A DNA stretch of 64,000 nucleotides from Buddleja alternifolia (Eukaryota > Streptophyta > Magnoliopsida > Lamiales > Scrophulariaceae). How positions within the stretch are numbered: the stretch's first letter is position 1; each line of letters opens with the position of its first letter. Positions 21,186 through 32,148 of the stretch are shown here, in pieces. The position numbers and the translations under genes are program-made. Location: the NCBI GenBank assembly GCA_019426215.1, contig CM033400.1, forward strand, positions 24,350,568 to 24,414,567. Direction: 5' to 3'. Under the pieces are notes generated by a model. It saw only the letters and a program-made list of their open reading frames with translations. It ran no database searches and was not told the DNA's origin.

Positions 21186-23576
21186 TCAACTAGCTGTACT
21201 GCCCCCAGCATCGGTCTCCCCGTCATTGGTATCGGGAACATTCTCGTACAACCAAGCAAAACTGCCACTGGGGTATCGACCACTATAGCGAAGAGTCTTA
21301 TGGCACTTGCGCACCATCTTGGTCATAAAGCCCCTGGCAACCTTATAAGCCCGCTGGTTGCACACCTCAATAAAGGCGGCACTCTTGCGAAATTTATCCA
21401 CCGCCGACGTCTTGGCATCACTGAGAGTTTTTTTCCCAACATCCGAGTTAAGGAAGTAGTTACCGTCGGACTTCTCCGCCTCAAGCTTCTTTTGGGATTC
21501 CTTATGCTTTCCCTCCCATTTGTCAGCTGAGTTCTTGGCCCTCCAGAACTGTGAAAGAAGTTGCTGGTTCTGTTGAAGGCTCTCTCGATGCTCCTTCTCC
21601 ACCTCCTCGCACTTAAGGCTAAGGCAGTGTGATAGTTAGACCGCCTGACAAATAACAAGAGTGAGGATAAAATCTCAGATGTACGAGTATGTAGCCTCAA
21701 AATAATAGCAATCACACGCACCTACTCGATCAGCCCTAGTGCAAATCTCCTGATCGAGACGCTCAACCAGGTAGCATCGTAGTCGGTCACGACCATCCTC
21801 ATCATAGACTAAGGTGTCACGGGACTAGTCGAATCCCAAAAGGAATTAAAATTGAGGTCCAAGTTCGCCCCAGAGTTAAACAAACCAATGCTAAGTCTGG
21901 CGGAGCTAGAACTTCTCAGAGAAGAACCACGAGCGCGCTTCGCTACTAGAACTGGCGGAGGCCAACAATATGAAGGCACATGCTCTCCAGCAGGGGCTAC
22001 TCCTTTGCCACAACTAGTTCTCGGAGACGAATGAGTTGAGTGCCCAATAGCGTTGTCGCCACCTTCTGTCTCCACACAATAGTGCCCTGAAAGCTAGCGG
22101 GGGCGCCCGATTTACGGCCATGATTACCCTTAGAGCCTAAGTCTGCCACCAAGGAATCAAAATTCAATGTGCATGGCACCTGCTCCGGCGGGATAAAGTC
22201 CAATGGGGAGAGAACCCCGGGCACGCTCGTCGGGGTGAGGTGTGGGGGACCTGACTGATCAGCCCCATCAATACGACCGAGTGAAGCGTGGGAAGCTCGA
22301 GGCATGGTAGAGTTCACCTTGCCACCCTTGGGCACCCTCATGCCTGCATAAAATACATAAGACCGCCAAATGTTAGTACGTGAGAGCATAAGTCCAAATA
22401 ACACTTAAAAGTTACAACGTAAAATGCAATAAAATTAAGGGCACACGTATACCATGAGTATAGAACTAGTTGACATCAAATCTACTGTCAAACAAACCCG
22501 CCTTGCTAAAGGTAACTCTGATTGTTTTTGCATGCGGGTGACATGTTGAGGAGCAAGGCTCCCATTCCAACACAAAGGCGTTGGTATACCCAAGTGGGTA
22601 AAGGCAAAGTAAAAGAACTTCAGTTTTCAATCACCCCCAGGTTTAATATTACCCTCCAAAAACCTAGCGGTCGGCGTGGGGAAAAAGTATACATATGGCG
22701 TGGAACGACGCGTCTTAACTGTGAATAGAGCCTGAAAGGCATCTAAATTTATGTCAAAACCTAACTCGGTGAACAGAGAAGCAAAGCCCTCAAAGAAGGT
22801 AAAACAAGTAGGGGTTAATTGACTTATGCAAATGTGATAGTGGTCTCAGATCTCCCCAAAAAGTTTATGGTAGGGAAATGTGAGTTCTGAACGAAAATAC
22901 TCTAAGTAGAGGATCCCATGACCCTCGGGAGGATCTAAAATTCAGCAGCCTGGCATGGGCAGGATTAACTCAAAATCCACCGTGGTGTCCTCAACAAGTG
23001 CTAAAAGTTTGGCCTCAGTGATAGTGGAATCATGAGAGTTGAAAGCAAGTCTGTCTTGAGGGGCCGGATCCTCATTGTCTAGGGGAGAATGGCCCCCTCG
23101 CCCTATGAAAGTAAGGGGGTTCCATCAATTACTAGTCCTTAATAGATGTTATCTAAATACAATAGCACACACACAAAAATCGATCACACCCAAAGAGACT
23201 AAGTAAAAGAAATCAGCAAGAGGTGAGCCGACCCCAACGTCGCCCCTCATAGCGTATTCACGTAATTACACAACATCCCGGGGGATAAAGCTAGCGCCCC
23301 GTGGCACAGCCGCTAGGGCAATGTGCCTCTAGGTCGAGTCATGAGGCACGTAAGCCACGTGACCTAACCGCAAGGCACAATTCACGCCCCTTTACGCGAC
23401 GCCCTACAAATCCTAGACGACGCTCTATTGAGGCGGGAAGGTCATATGTTGAAGCCAACTACAATGAGGGTAGAAAAGCAAACTATCCCCTAAGCTATTA
23501 GCATGGCACCACAAGCAAAAAAGAAGCAAAGGCAAATTATGCTATCATTACCTTGGTCACCTTGGCTTTTGCCCAT
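21186..23576 (-). pseudogene. antisense gene of the Tat-type gypsy relic
   Basis: Read on the minus strand, a first exon may start at 23576 (M-G-K-S-Q-G-D-Q) with a donor at GTAATG. A middle part around 22930-22720 resembles the putative gypsy-type transposon domain ('EYFRSELTFPYHKLFGEI'). A proline-rich linker spans 22350-21810. The last part (21602-21186) is coiled-coil-like and ends 'FKKSAAF/EVCNQRAYKVARGF'-like, similar in layout to the end of the Gypsy-2 antisense gene. Frame changes show decay. The role of such antisense genes is unknown. Confidence 0.55.
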
Positions 23577-23639
23577 GGTTGATTGAAAAAAGCTCCTAGA
23601 GAGAGAATTTCTTTAGAGAATAATTTGAATGAATATGAG

Positions 23640-23960
23640 GATATGAATGAGAATTGTGGGTTAAAGACCAACTACCCATCCACACTTATGCAAAAGGTGG
23701 GTGAGAGGCCTTTATAAATCACTTCCCAGTACAAATTGAAGCTAAGTGGCAAGACCTAAGCGGGGTTACTTCTATGAAAGGCTCCTTATCTACTCCCTCA
23801 GAGAAAATTCACTAGTTATTGAGAGTAAAACTACCAAAAAACTAAGAACTGACTTGATCCCACATGTCTTGGGTATGTAGGCAGCTCGCTACATTCGAGT
23901 GCAGTCTATACCTCAACCAACCCCCAACCTAGTTTTTCGTGCGTTGGATCGGTTCCACTA
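23640..23960 (+). mobile_element. probable 3' LTR of the Tat-type gypsy relic
   Basis: It has a TATAAAT (23712-23718). A 60-bp block around 23851-23910 (CTTGATCCC...GTAGGCAGCTCG...TGCAGTCTATA) is clearly related to the Gypsy-2 LTR at 27490-27543. Exact ends and a target duplication could not be fixed. Confidence 0.45.
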
Positions 23961-24813
23961 CCTCACGTGGTCAATCATGTAACATTCACTGTCTAACGAT
24001 TTTTACCATCATCAAAGGAGAAATCGAAAAGGAAAATCTGATTTTTTTTTTGGTGAACTCTATTTCTTTTGAAAAATGTTTCAATGAATTTTCACATAAA
24101 ATATGCTCATATTGTTGACCAATTATATATCAACTAAAGTCCGATGAGAATACAACAAAATTGACCGACGTAGTTCTAAACTGCAGCACGAAGCGAACTA
24201 GATTCAACTTATCAAGGCACAATCTTCCCGGCAGACCCTTCATTGTGACCGCACTCCTTATCACCACACATTTCTTTTTTTTCTTGTATGACTATGAAAA
24301 TACAATTTTCTATGAGACCCTTTCAAAGTTGGAAGATATAAGTGAAAATCGCCATTGGTTAAAATTTTATATTATTGTAGAAGCAATGTTTAGAAATTTT
24401 GTAATTCTGGTGTGTATCATTTTCATAGCGTAGTAAGAAAGTTTGAATTTTGAGATTTAAGCAGTGGAAGGGGGCTTCGAAGGGATGGATGACTGCCCTG
24501 GTGAGTGAAGATGACAGAACGCCGAGTCTCATGTTGTGGAGATGATTTTGTTTTAAGCTTTAGGATAATTTTGTCAATAAAGGCTAATTTGCTTAGGCAT
24601 TAGGGGAATTGCTCTGGTTGTATCACTAGCCTATTGGTATTTCTTTCTTTTAATTTAACGTTCAGAATTGAGGATTATGATTTTATGCTAGTACTTTGGA
24701 TTTAGCTGACTCAGCAATTTTCACTCTAAAAGGAAACCCTCTCTTTTTTTAATCTTGTGACCAACACACACAATTCAGCCAAAATGTGACTAAATCTGTA
24801 GATTATTTTGTTA
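23961..24813. other. intergenic, nothing recognised
   Basis: No coding similarity or repeat termini were recognised; the 90-codon open frame at 24161 has no recognisable features. Confidence 0.4.
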
Positions 24814-25260
24814 GAGCAACTCCAAGGTATAACAGAAAAATACAATTTTTGCACTATTTTTGTGCAGATACAGTAACTGCATTCCAATGTATTACACCAT
24901 TTCTCACACAAAAAGTATATTCCTTAGAATATTCCTTTTTACACCTCATTTATCCAATTTCTCATATTTTACAAATAACACCCAACTTTAAGTTTTTTAT
25001 TACGTATTCATCCAAGGAAATATATTGTCTTGTTTTATGATATTACAATTTATTATATTTTCGTAATTTAAAAATAACTATTTAATAATAAATTATTAAA
25101 ATTAAATTTAAATCTATTTGATATTTTGTAAATTAAATTAAAAATTTACACAATATATAAAGGTTGGGTTTACAATTTATATATCACATTAAAACAAACA
25201 TTACACTGATTGCTTTACATTAATACAACACGATTGAAAATGACTTGATAATATTATTCA

Positions 25261-25822
25261 TTAATTTTGTGAATTACCATGTTGCTCCCATAAATGCTCT
25301 ATTAATGCATTACGAAGTTCAATATGAGCATTCCTATCTTTGATTTGTCTATATCGATCAAGGAATTGTTGAAATGTCTGATTTTCATCCGCCGGTTCAA
25401 CTATTGAAGGTGGTGCTTCTACTGCATCAGCAATTGGTGCACTGAGATCACGTTCATCTTCAATTATCATGTTGTGCAAAATAATGCACGCAGTCATGAT
25501 GTCATGTAGCACTTTTTTTTCCAAAAACGTGCCGGTCCTGCAACAATTGCAAATCTTGATTGTAGAACTCCGAATGCACGCTCCACGTCTTCCTACATGC
25601 TTCTTGTTTCTTCGCAAAATATTGTTTCTTTGGCCCCCGCGGCTCTCGAATAGTTTGCACTAGAATGGACCATTTTGGATATATACCATCAGCTAAATAA
25701 TATCCCATATTGTATTCTTTTCCTTGAATAACATAATATGCTGGGGGAGCAATACCTTGAGCAAGACTGGAAAACAAATGTGATGATTCTAATACATTAA
25801 TATCATTATTGGTACCTAACAT
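25261..25822 (-). pseudogene. Harbinger DDE transposase, C-terminal fragment
   Basis: The minus strand encodes 'GTNNDINVLESSHLF', 'YYVIQGKEYNMGYYLADGIYPKW' and, after a frame change near 25600, 'FWKKKVLHDIMTACIILHNMIIEDERD'. These are hallmark motifs of HARBI1/ALP1-type nucleases. Such transposases cut and paste the element DNA in the nucleus. The N-terminal half is deleted and at least one frameshift is present. Confidence 0.9.
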
Positions 25823-26039
25823 ATCGATTTACAAACAAAGAAATATAGATATTGCACGAGAGGATAAAATTTTGGAGAAGGACTTGAGTTCTATCGATGA
25901 TCCAACGGTTTGTGCTCATTATCAAGCTCAACAATTACAAATTATACAAAAAAGAGCTCAACCACCGTCTACATCAAATGATTATGGTCACTATTTTCCT
26001 AATTTCGGTGGAGATGGAACCGATTTACCACCAAATTAA
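25809..26039 (+). pseudogene. Harbinger companion ORF, C-terminal fragment
   Basis: The plus-strand frame ends '...FPNFGGDGTDLPPN' before a stop at 26037-26039. Its place beside the transposase, in the opposite orientation, fits the Myb/SANT-like DNA-binding partner protein of PIF/Pong elements. The DNA-binding domain itself is missing, so this rests mostly on position. Confidence 0.5.
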
Positions 26040-26509
26040 GTTGTTGTTGTCTATCTAATTTATTAGTCTTATTTATATCTTTAATTACTCTTTTTTCAAA
26101 AACGTGTATTTTGGTATTTTATGCAATATAATCTATGTTGAAATGAATATTTTAATGTTTTTAACTTATATTGTATATGCACTTTGTACTACTTTTAATA
26201 TATATCTATTATTCATAATTGAATTAAAATCATATATAATAAATTAACAAAAATTACAAACATAGGACCTAGTCATAACTTTTTCAAAGTTTAGGGACCT
26301 AATTATATAGGACTTAATTGTAACTATACAAAATTATAATACTAAACTGAAATAAAAAAAATTATGGGCCCTACCCACGGCAAAAATGTCGTGGTGAACA
26401 GTGTCACGCTAAATATGGTGTGACACTGTTCATCAACCCCATTTTGCAGTGAGTTTTGCCGCTCCAATGAAAATTGCACAATTTTTGTGCTCCCTTGGAG
26501 TTGCTCTTA

Positions 26510-26921
26510 GTGCAATAAGTTGGAGAACCTTATCCCAAAAGTGGTATAGTTAGCAAAAGAAAATTGTAATTTCTATTTTATTATATATAATTTTTTAAGA
26601 GAAGCAATGAGATCCCCCATCATGTCTGTCGTCTATTCTATGTCCGGACTTTGTTGTTGGGTGATTAATATATGATGTTTGTTTTTGACAAAAAATAAAT
26701 AAAAAATCAACGGTCATGGGGCTCAAAGTTTCTATTTCACGAGTTTAGGGGGTGATGAGATATTTAGATATAGTTGGAGGGTTAAAATGTTGTTTCCAAA
26801 GACTTCCGGTTTCCAGGCTGACATAACGGCGAGGAGCAAACCCACGCTCAACAGTAAGTCTGTAAAAAAATCACCGATATAACTCCTACGTGGCCGAAGC
26901 CTACAAATCTATCTATATATA
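26510..26921 (+). promoter_or_regulatory. stranded promoter of the LEA locus
   Basis: When Gypsy-2 (26922-41571) is removed this sequence joins the LEA 5' untranslated region at a TATATA run, CTATCTATATATATATA, a plausible TATA box. An ABRE lies at 26888-26894. The promoter is therefore displaced 14.65 kb from its ATG. Confidence 0.6.
26888..26894 (+). promoter_or_regulatory. ABA-response element (ACGTGGC)
   Basis: ACGTGGC is the core ABRE bound by ABF/ABI5 bZIP factors, typical of seed LEA promoters. Without the gypsy insertion it would lie about 140 bp before the LEA ATG. Confidence 0.65.
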
Positions 26922-27623
26922 TGACACACTGAAAAAGTATACTATTAAGAGGGCCCACCTTTTATGATTACCTCGTTACCTCGTAGCGTATGATATGACG
27001 ATACTGTGCGATCCTTAAAACGAACAGATGCATATCTTTATCGGTTCGTTAGCATGTTTTTATTATGCCGTGTATGGTGTAGATGAACAATCCATGGGAT
27101 ATAAGGCCATATTTGCACTATGGATCCCTATCGAGCCTCAAAATTGTAAAACACTACAAGATCCGCGTGTTCCTTCCATTCGGGTAGGGTTAGCCCGTAC
27201 CCGACCCTAAAAGATACGATCTTGGCCGTTCACTAACAACATGTGGCGTTATTTGAGGAGATCATCCAGCTGGCAGAATAGTATCCGTACAGTGTGGATG
27301 AACACTATAAATACCCGCATTTATGAATGAAAAGGGGGGACGACAACATTTAACACATTCGTTAATTTGCTCATACCTTCGTATTCAGACTAAGATTTGA
27401 CAGTACGATCCTTTATATAAATTTGGATAGCTCGTATTATGAATCATCTTTACGATAGGAAATTCATACATAAATTAGGAACTACGTTAGACTTGATCCC
27501 TAAGTGGTACGTAGGCAGCTCGATTCATCGGGTGCAGTCTATAATCTTCGTTTAGTTACATTTTGGTTCATTTTGCGAGGTCGTCCAGACTGAGAGGGTA
27601 GGATTAATTTCTGACCTAGATCA
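26922..27623 (+). mobile_element. Gypsy-2 5' LTR
   Basis: TGACACACTG...CTAGATCA; a near-identical partner is at 40872-41571. A TATA box CTATAAATAC is at 27304-27313. The 60-codon open frame at 27028 is repeated in the other LTR and is not a gene. Confidence 0.95.
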
Positions 27624-27643
27624 GTTGGCGCCGTCTGTGGGAA
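27624..27643 (+). promoter_or_regulatory. Gypsy-2 primer binding site
   Basis: GTTGGCGCCGTCTGTGGGAA immediately follows the LTR. The same leader motif is present in the minus-strand gypsy at 4613-4631. Confidence 0.8.
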
Positions 27644-27679
27644 ACTGCTGGAAAATTGCTAAGTTTGAGTTCTGAAAGA

Positions 27680-28088
27680 ATGTCTAATGAAAGGGAAAAT
27701 CATGTTCGCATCGAAGGTTCGTCATCGAATGAGCGGATGGAGTCTCCGAGAGGAGGATTGGAAGGAATAAGTGAAGGAAGGGTGACGATGACGAAGAAGG
27801 CTCTTGATAAGCTGGTGCAGGAGTGGATTGACGAAGCATTTTGAAGGTTTATGGAGGCAACGCCTAACACTCCAAATGTGCAACAGGGGCGTCATGTTCC
27901 ACTGGCACCAAGGGGTTTGTTTCCAGATACTGAGGGGATCACACCTGGCAAAGAGAAGAGGGTTGAGCCGGTGTTGGGATATCAGTCGGAGAAGGAGAGT
28001 GATAGTCGGGTTGCTGGTCATTCGGAGATTCGGCGGGCTAAACAACCGATGCAAGGTCCCAAAGAGAGGCCCATTCTGTCTAGGGCAG
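27680..28088 (+). pseudogene. Gypsy-2 Gag, N-terminal part
   Basis: The ATG at 27680 (M-S-N-E-R-E-N-H) opens a charged N-terminal region. An in-frame TGA is at 27842-27844. The frame runs to the GGCAG duplication at 28084-28088, where a 4-kb element is inserted. Joining across the insertion keeps the frame ('ILSRA' then 'EIEEMYERV'). Confidence 0.8.
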
Positions 28089-28215
28089 ACACCCCCAAAC
28101 TTGAGTTTGATCGTCCTCGAGCAAAGAAAATAGAATCCACCCATAAGCTCTATGAATTGTTTAGACAATTTCAACACAAAAACGCAAGATACTACCCCTT
28201 AAAACAAGATTTATG

Positions 28216-29822
28216 AAAAATTAATCATTCATCAAAAACATTCAAGATTCATATGTCTCAAAGTCTTCATCATTACCCCATGTCATGACTTTTATGTCTT
28301 TTCTATGTCAAGAATCCAAATTAGGCAAGCTTATGCAAACACATCAAACTTATTGACATAAATCGACTTCGAAATTGTAAAACTTATTTGAATGCACAAT
28401 ACACGATAACCATGATCAAAAGGTCTTTTCAGCTTGTAATGTAGGGCTCGGGTGTTGGCTAGGTTGGGAATTTATGGATAAAAGTGACTTAAGGTTTAGA
28501 GAGCCTAAAACTCGATATCCTCAAGCTATACTAACTAAATAAACTTCATACTCCAAATTCTCACCCCGTTTTCCTCTTCTTTTTTTTTTTCTTTTCTTTC
28601 TTTCTCTTTTTTTTTCAAACTCACAACCCCCAAACTTAATTCCTGTCGATATTGGGTTGTGTAAGAGTGACAACACCTAACCAATGATCATTGAAGCATC
28701 ACATATATGGCCTAGTCAAGAAATGTTTTCTTTTTTTTTTCAATCATATTTTTTCGAACATTTTTTTTTCCGACTATTTCGGCTCAACTTTATTCAATTG
28801 CTTCTCACATCCTTCTCAATCATCTAATATACCTCAAAACCTTCATCACTTCTCAAACTAAACCAACTCAATCTTCCCGCTCTTATGTGCACGAGACAAC
28901 AAGATGCACACCCAATCATAGCTAAAAAATATCAAGTTCTACGCTCTCATAACCGGGTAATTCATTCTTTGTTTTTCTTCCAGGCTAAAGGGTAGTTGAT
29001 GTGGTTCATGAAAGAAAGTCGAATGGTGGTCTATGGTGTGCTTAGCACACCCCATTCTTATCATTAAGGCTCAAATAAAGGTCTAGAGATAATGAATATA
29101 GTGCAAGCTAATGTAAGGCTAAAGACAAATCAAAGATGGCCTAAATCATGTCATGGTCACGCAATATCAATACACTCATCAAAGTGAAACAAACGTAGAA
29201 GTTCTATGTCGAGAGTTCTCTAAAATTCACATAATATTGACTAACACGAATATCAAGACACAAACTAAACATGTTTATCACAATTAAAGGGTTTTGACTA
29301 GGAACAAATTGAAACAAAAAATTCGTCATGCTTTATCAAAGCAAAGCAAATAATTGTTCATAAAAAAAATTATTCAAAAGGGTTTCACTTGCGAAAATGT
29401 GTACAAATTGTAAAAATCGGGCACAAAAAATATGTAACATGCATATGCACTTCATGTATCCCACCCCCAAACTTAAAAATTAACATTGTCCTCAATGTTA
29501 AACAAGAAAATGCGAAGAGAGTAAAGATACTCCCCTGATTGGAGAATTTGAAATCGGAAGTTGTGTGTAGTGCATCTGAAAGATCCTAGGTGATGCATGG
29601 CCACCCCCAAACTTATTTGCAACCTACACAAAAATAGAGAAACCATAAAAAGGAACAAGGGAGATGAACCGACTCAACAACAAAAGAAAAAAAAAACAGA
29701 CATGATAAAAATAAAAACTAAACTAACAGAAACGAAAAGCAAGCAAAAAGATAAAAAAAAAACTTGGGTTGCCTCCCATGAAGCGCTTGTTTTAAGTCAT
29801 TAGCTCGACTCCCTTGCACTGC
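28216..29822 (-). other. non-coding body of the single-LTR element
   Basis: T-rich tracts and polypurine-like CCCCCAAACTT motifs occur (plus strand at about 28627, 29464 and 29605). No protein similarity was recognised. Confidence 0.45.
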
Positions 29823-30830
29823 TCATGGTGGATCATAAGGAGCAATGCCAACTTTGTATGGACGAGCCTTTTTGTGCTTTTTCCAGTTGCGTAAGGGCTT
29901 CTCCCGTCCAATCTCTATCACACAACCTAAAAGAATTAAAAGTGAGCATAAGGTCTCTTTCAAAAATACATAATTGAAGTGTAAAGATGAAAGTTTAATT
30001 GGAAGTGAGAAAGAATGCTCAATGGATGATTGCAACTCATATGTGGTTGTCCCATACCCCCCTAGCCTTGGTTTTGACAACTCAAATTGTGGTACATCCA
30101 AGTGATTTATATATCCTCTGATTTTCTCATTCTCTACAGTGGTATCACTTGGGTTCTCAAAATATGCATCGAATGGATCACTAGAGTTGGAAACCTTGAC
30201 TTCAACATTCTCCACTCTATCTCTCTGGTAATTGATGCACTTTTTTAAGAAATCGAGAGATATGATGGTAGGTGGTGTTGGATTCTTGAAGATTTCTAAT
30301 GTCTTTTCTTAGTCATCTGATGGGATGGATTTCGGAGACTCTGTGCTAAATTTTGAATCCTCTAGTGATGTTTCTTCTGGAGCCTCATCATTCTCCTCTG
30401 TGCTAATATATGTGGTGCTTGACGACCTCTCTGCAACTAAGTTGGAGATTTGGTTCAGTTGTGCTTGGACGTCCTGGATAGATGCCTCAATATTTTGAGA
30501 CCGCTCATCGTTCGACTTCATCCATTGGATCACCAACTCTTCAAAACTTGGGTTCCTATCACAGTGTTGCTGATAATCCCCTTGGTTCTGAAAGTTAGTC
30601 GGTTCAAATTCTCCATGCATTAGAAAAAAGGACCTATCTTGTTGTAGATATGTTGGCGAAGCTCTCATTGCATAGTAACTCAAAGGCAAGTCCTGATGAT
30701 TTCTCCATGTTTCCTGGCAGTAGTCACTCTGATGAATACCTCCACACCACGAACAAAAATCTTGAATATGACTCTCATCAGCTCCTGCACTCCATCCTCA
30801 TTGTGACCAATTAAAGTTATAATCATTCAT
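29823..30830 (-). pseudogene. gag-like protein of the single-LTR element
   Basis: The minus-strand ATG at 30830 opens a frame of about 335 codons with two in-frame stops (near 30799 and at 30309-30311). Visible features are a zinc-knuckle-like CSWCGGIHQSDYC, 'PLSYYAMRASPTYLQQ', a coiled-coil-like 'SIQDVQAQLNQISNLVAE', and a C-terminal 'RNWKKHKKARPYKVGIAPYDPP'. The knuckle and position behind the primer site suggest a Gag-derived RNA-binding protein of a non-autonomous element. It has no protease or polymerase. Confidence 0.6.
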
Positions 30831-30917
30831 CTCATCGAGAATCAAATAAAAAAATGAAAAAAAAAATGACTTAAGCTTAGAACAGATAAGAGAATCTCAA
30901 TATTAAATAAAACAATT

Positions 30918-30941
30918 GTCCCCGGCAACGGCTCCAAAAAC
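30918..30941 (-). promoter_or_regulatory. primer binding site of the single-LTR element (tRNA-Asp type)
   Basis: On the minus strand TTTGGAGCCGTTGCCGGGGA follows the LTR, one mismatch from the TGGCGCCGTTGCCGGGGA site used by Athila-type elements. Confidence 0.8.
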
Positions 30942-31859
30942 TTGACACGCAAAAACCTAGCAAGTGTACTAGATCGTGCAAGTAATATAATGGATATTTA
31001 AGTCCGGATTATCGTACCCAAGGGACAACGTATTTAAGTATTGAAACTGTTGTATTACCTAATTCCAAGTTAAATCAAATATTTAAGGCGTGATTGTTTA
31101 ATTAAACTAAAGAAAATTAATTATGTAAAATGCGTAGAGATTGAAAAATCAGAGGAAGAGAGATAACTAAGACACGTGATCCGACCAAACTACTCCTTAT
31201 CGATTATGAAGTGTGTTATTCAATTATTACTTATCATGCTATGGCGGAAACTCCAAAATTATACACTACCCAATCTCTTGGTATAGTGCGTCTATGTTAA
31301 TTAATGATTCCCTATATCCCTATATGAGAATTCAATTAATAAACATGCATTAACAAGATTTATGAGATTCCCCGTTACCGGAAGGCTACACGAATGAATC
31401 GAATCTATCCCTAGTCAATTCTAAGACGTGATGTTCAATTGCTCAAGCATCCTTAACCTATATCCTCTCGGAATCTAAGCTAAGCAATTTATCAAACAAG
31501 TGGTGATCAAGCACTCATAAGCATTAAATACAACAAATTGAACACATAGCATGCCAAGCAATAATCAAAAACATAAATTTATAAACGATAATTCATAGTT
31601 TGCTTTCACACGGCCTTAGTCAAACGAATTTAGTTCATGATAGAAAAGAAAGAGAAATAACAATCTTCAAAAGACATGTTCAATGAACTAATCTCAAAAG
31701 AAAGTGAAAAACTCCCTATTACAATCTTGATTTTCTCGTTGTTGCTTGAATTCTCCGTTTTCGTAGACAAATTCGGAGTCTTCAAGCTTTTCTCTTGCTT
31801 CCCTAGGGTTTTCTCCCAATTCTTGTGTTGTAAAAAGTGTCAAAACTGACTTAACACCC

Positions 31860-31867
31860 TATTTATA
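31860..31867 (-). promoter_or_regulatory. TATA box in the LTR
   Basis: TATAAATA on the minus strand, in CCTATAAATAGGG context, downstream of the three palindromes in the direction of transcription. Confidence 0.7.
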
Positions 31868-31886
31868 GGTTACTGTACGCGGACGG

Positions 31887-31971
31887 GATGCTGCGGCATC
31901 GAAGTCGGGATGCTGCAGCATCAACATTTCTCTCGCGCAGCCGTTTTACACTGTGATGCTGCGGCATCACA
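31887..31971. repeat. three GATGC-TGC-GCATC palindromes
   Basis: GATGCTGCGGCATC at 31887-31900, GATGCTGCAGCATC at 31909-31922 (perfect palindrome) and TGTGATGCTGCGGCATCACA at 31952-31971 (8-bp arms). They lie within about 20-105 bp upstream of the LTR TATA box. Confidence 0.9.
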
Positions 31972-32148
31972 GGTTTGTCGATTTTTTCTTAACTTTTTCT
32001 TCATCTTTTGGATCCAATGATGCTCTACACCTAATACACATAAATAAAACAAATCAAGGTATAATGTGAGATAAAATTTACTAGAAAACGAGCCAAATCC
32101 AAGAAAAGAGGAGCCCGAAAAGGTGTAAAATACGAGCTTATCAGGCAG

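Larger units (their letters stand above)
24814..26506. mobile_element. internally deleted PIF/Harbinger transposon
   Basis: Termini GAGCAACTCCAAGG and CCTTGGAGTTGCTC are perfect inverted repeats flanked by TTA on both sides (24811-24813 and 26507-26509), the PIF/Harbinger target duplication. Inside are the 3' portions of the two expected genes, transcribed divergently: transposase (minus) and a Myb-like companion (plus). Their 5' portions are missing at a junction near 25810-25822. It is therefore non-autonomous. Confidence 0.92.
28089..32143 (-). mobile_element. gag-only LTR element with a single LTR, inserted in Gypsy-2 Gag
   Basis: A 4,055-bp insertion flanked by perfect GGCAG duplications (28084-28088, 32144-32148). 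On the minus strand it has one LTR (32143-30943), an Athila-type primer site, a zinc-knuckle gag-like frame, and several AAGTTTGGGGGTG polypurine-like tracts. The last tract (28101-28089) abuts the target duplication directly, so the 3' LTR is absent. No pol is present. Confidence 0.85.
30943..32143 (-). mobile_element. 5' LTR of the single-LTR element
   Basis: A 1,201-bp LTR; in minus orientation it begins TGATAAGCTCGTATTTTACA and ends TTTTTGCGTGTCA next to the primer site. It holds a TATA box (TATAAATA, minus strand of 31860-31867) and three palindromes just upstream of it. Confidence 0.88.

Noticed and set aside
27028..27210. 60-codon frame near the Gypsy-2 LTR start, repeated at 40976-41158
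   Set aside because: LTR sequence present twice with no protein features; not a gene.
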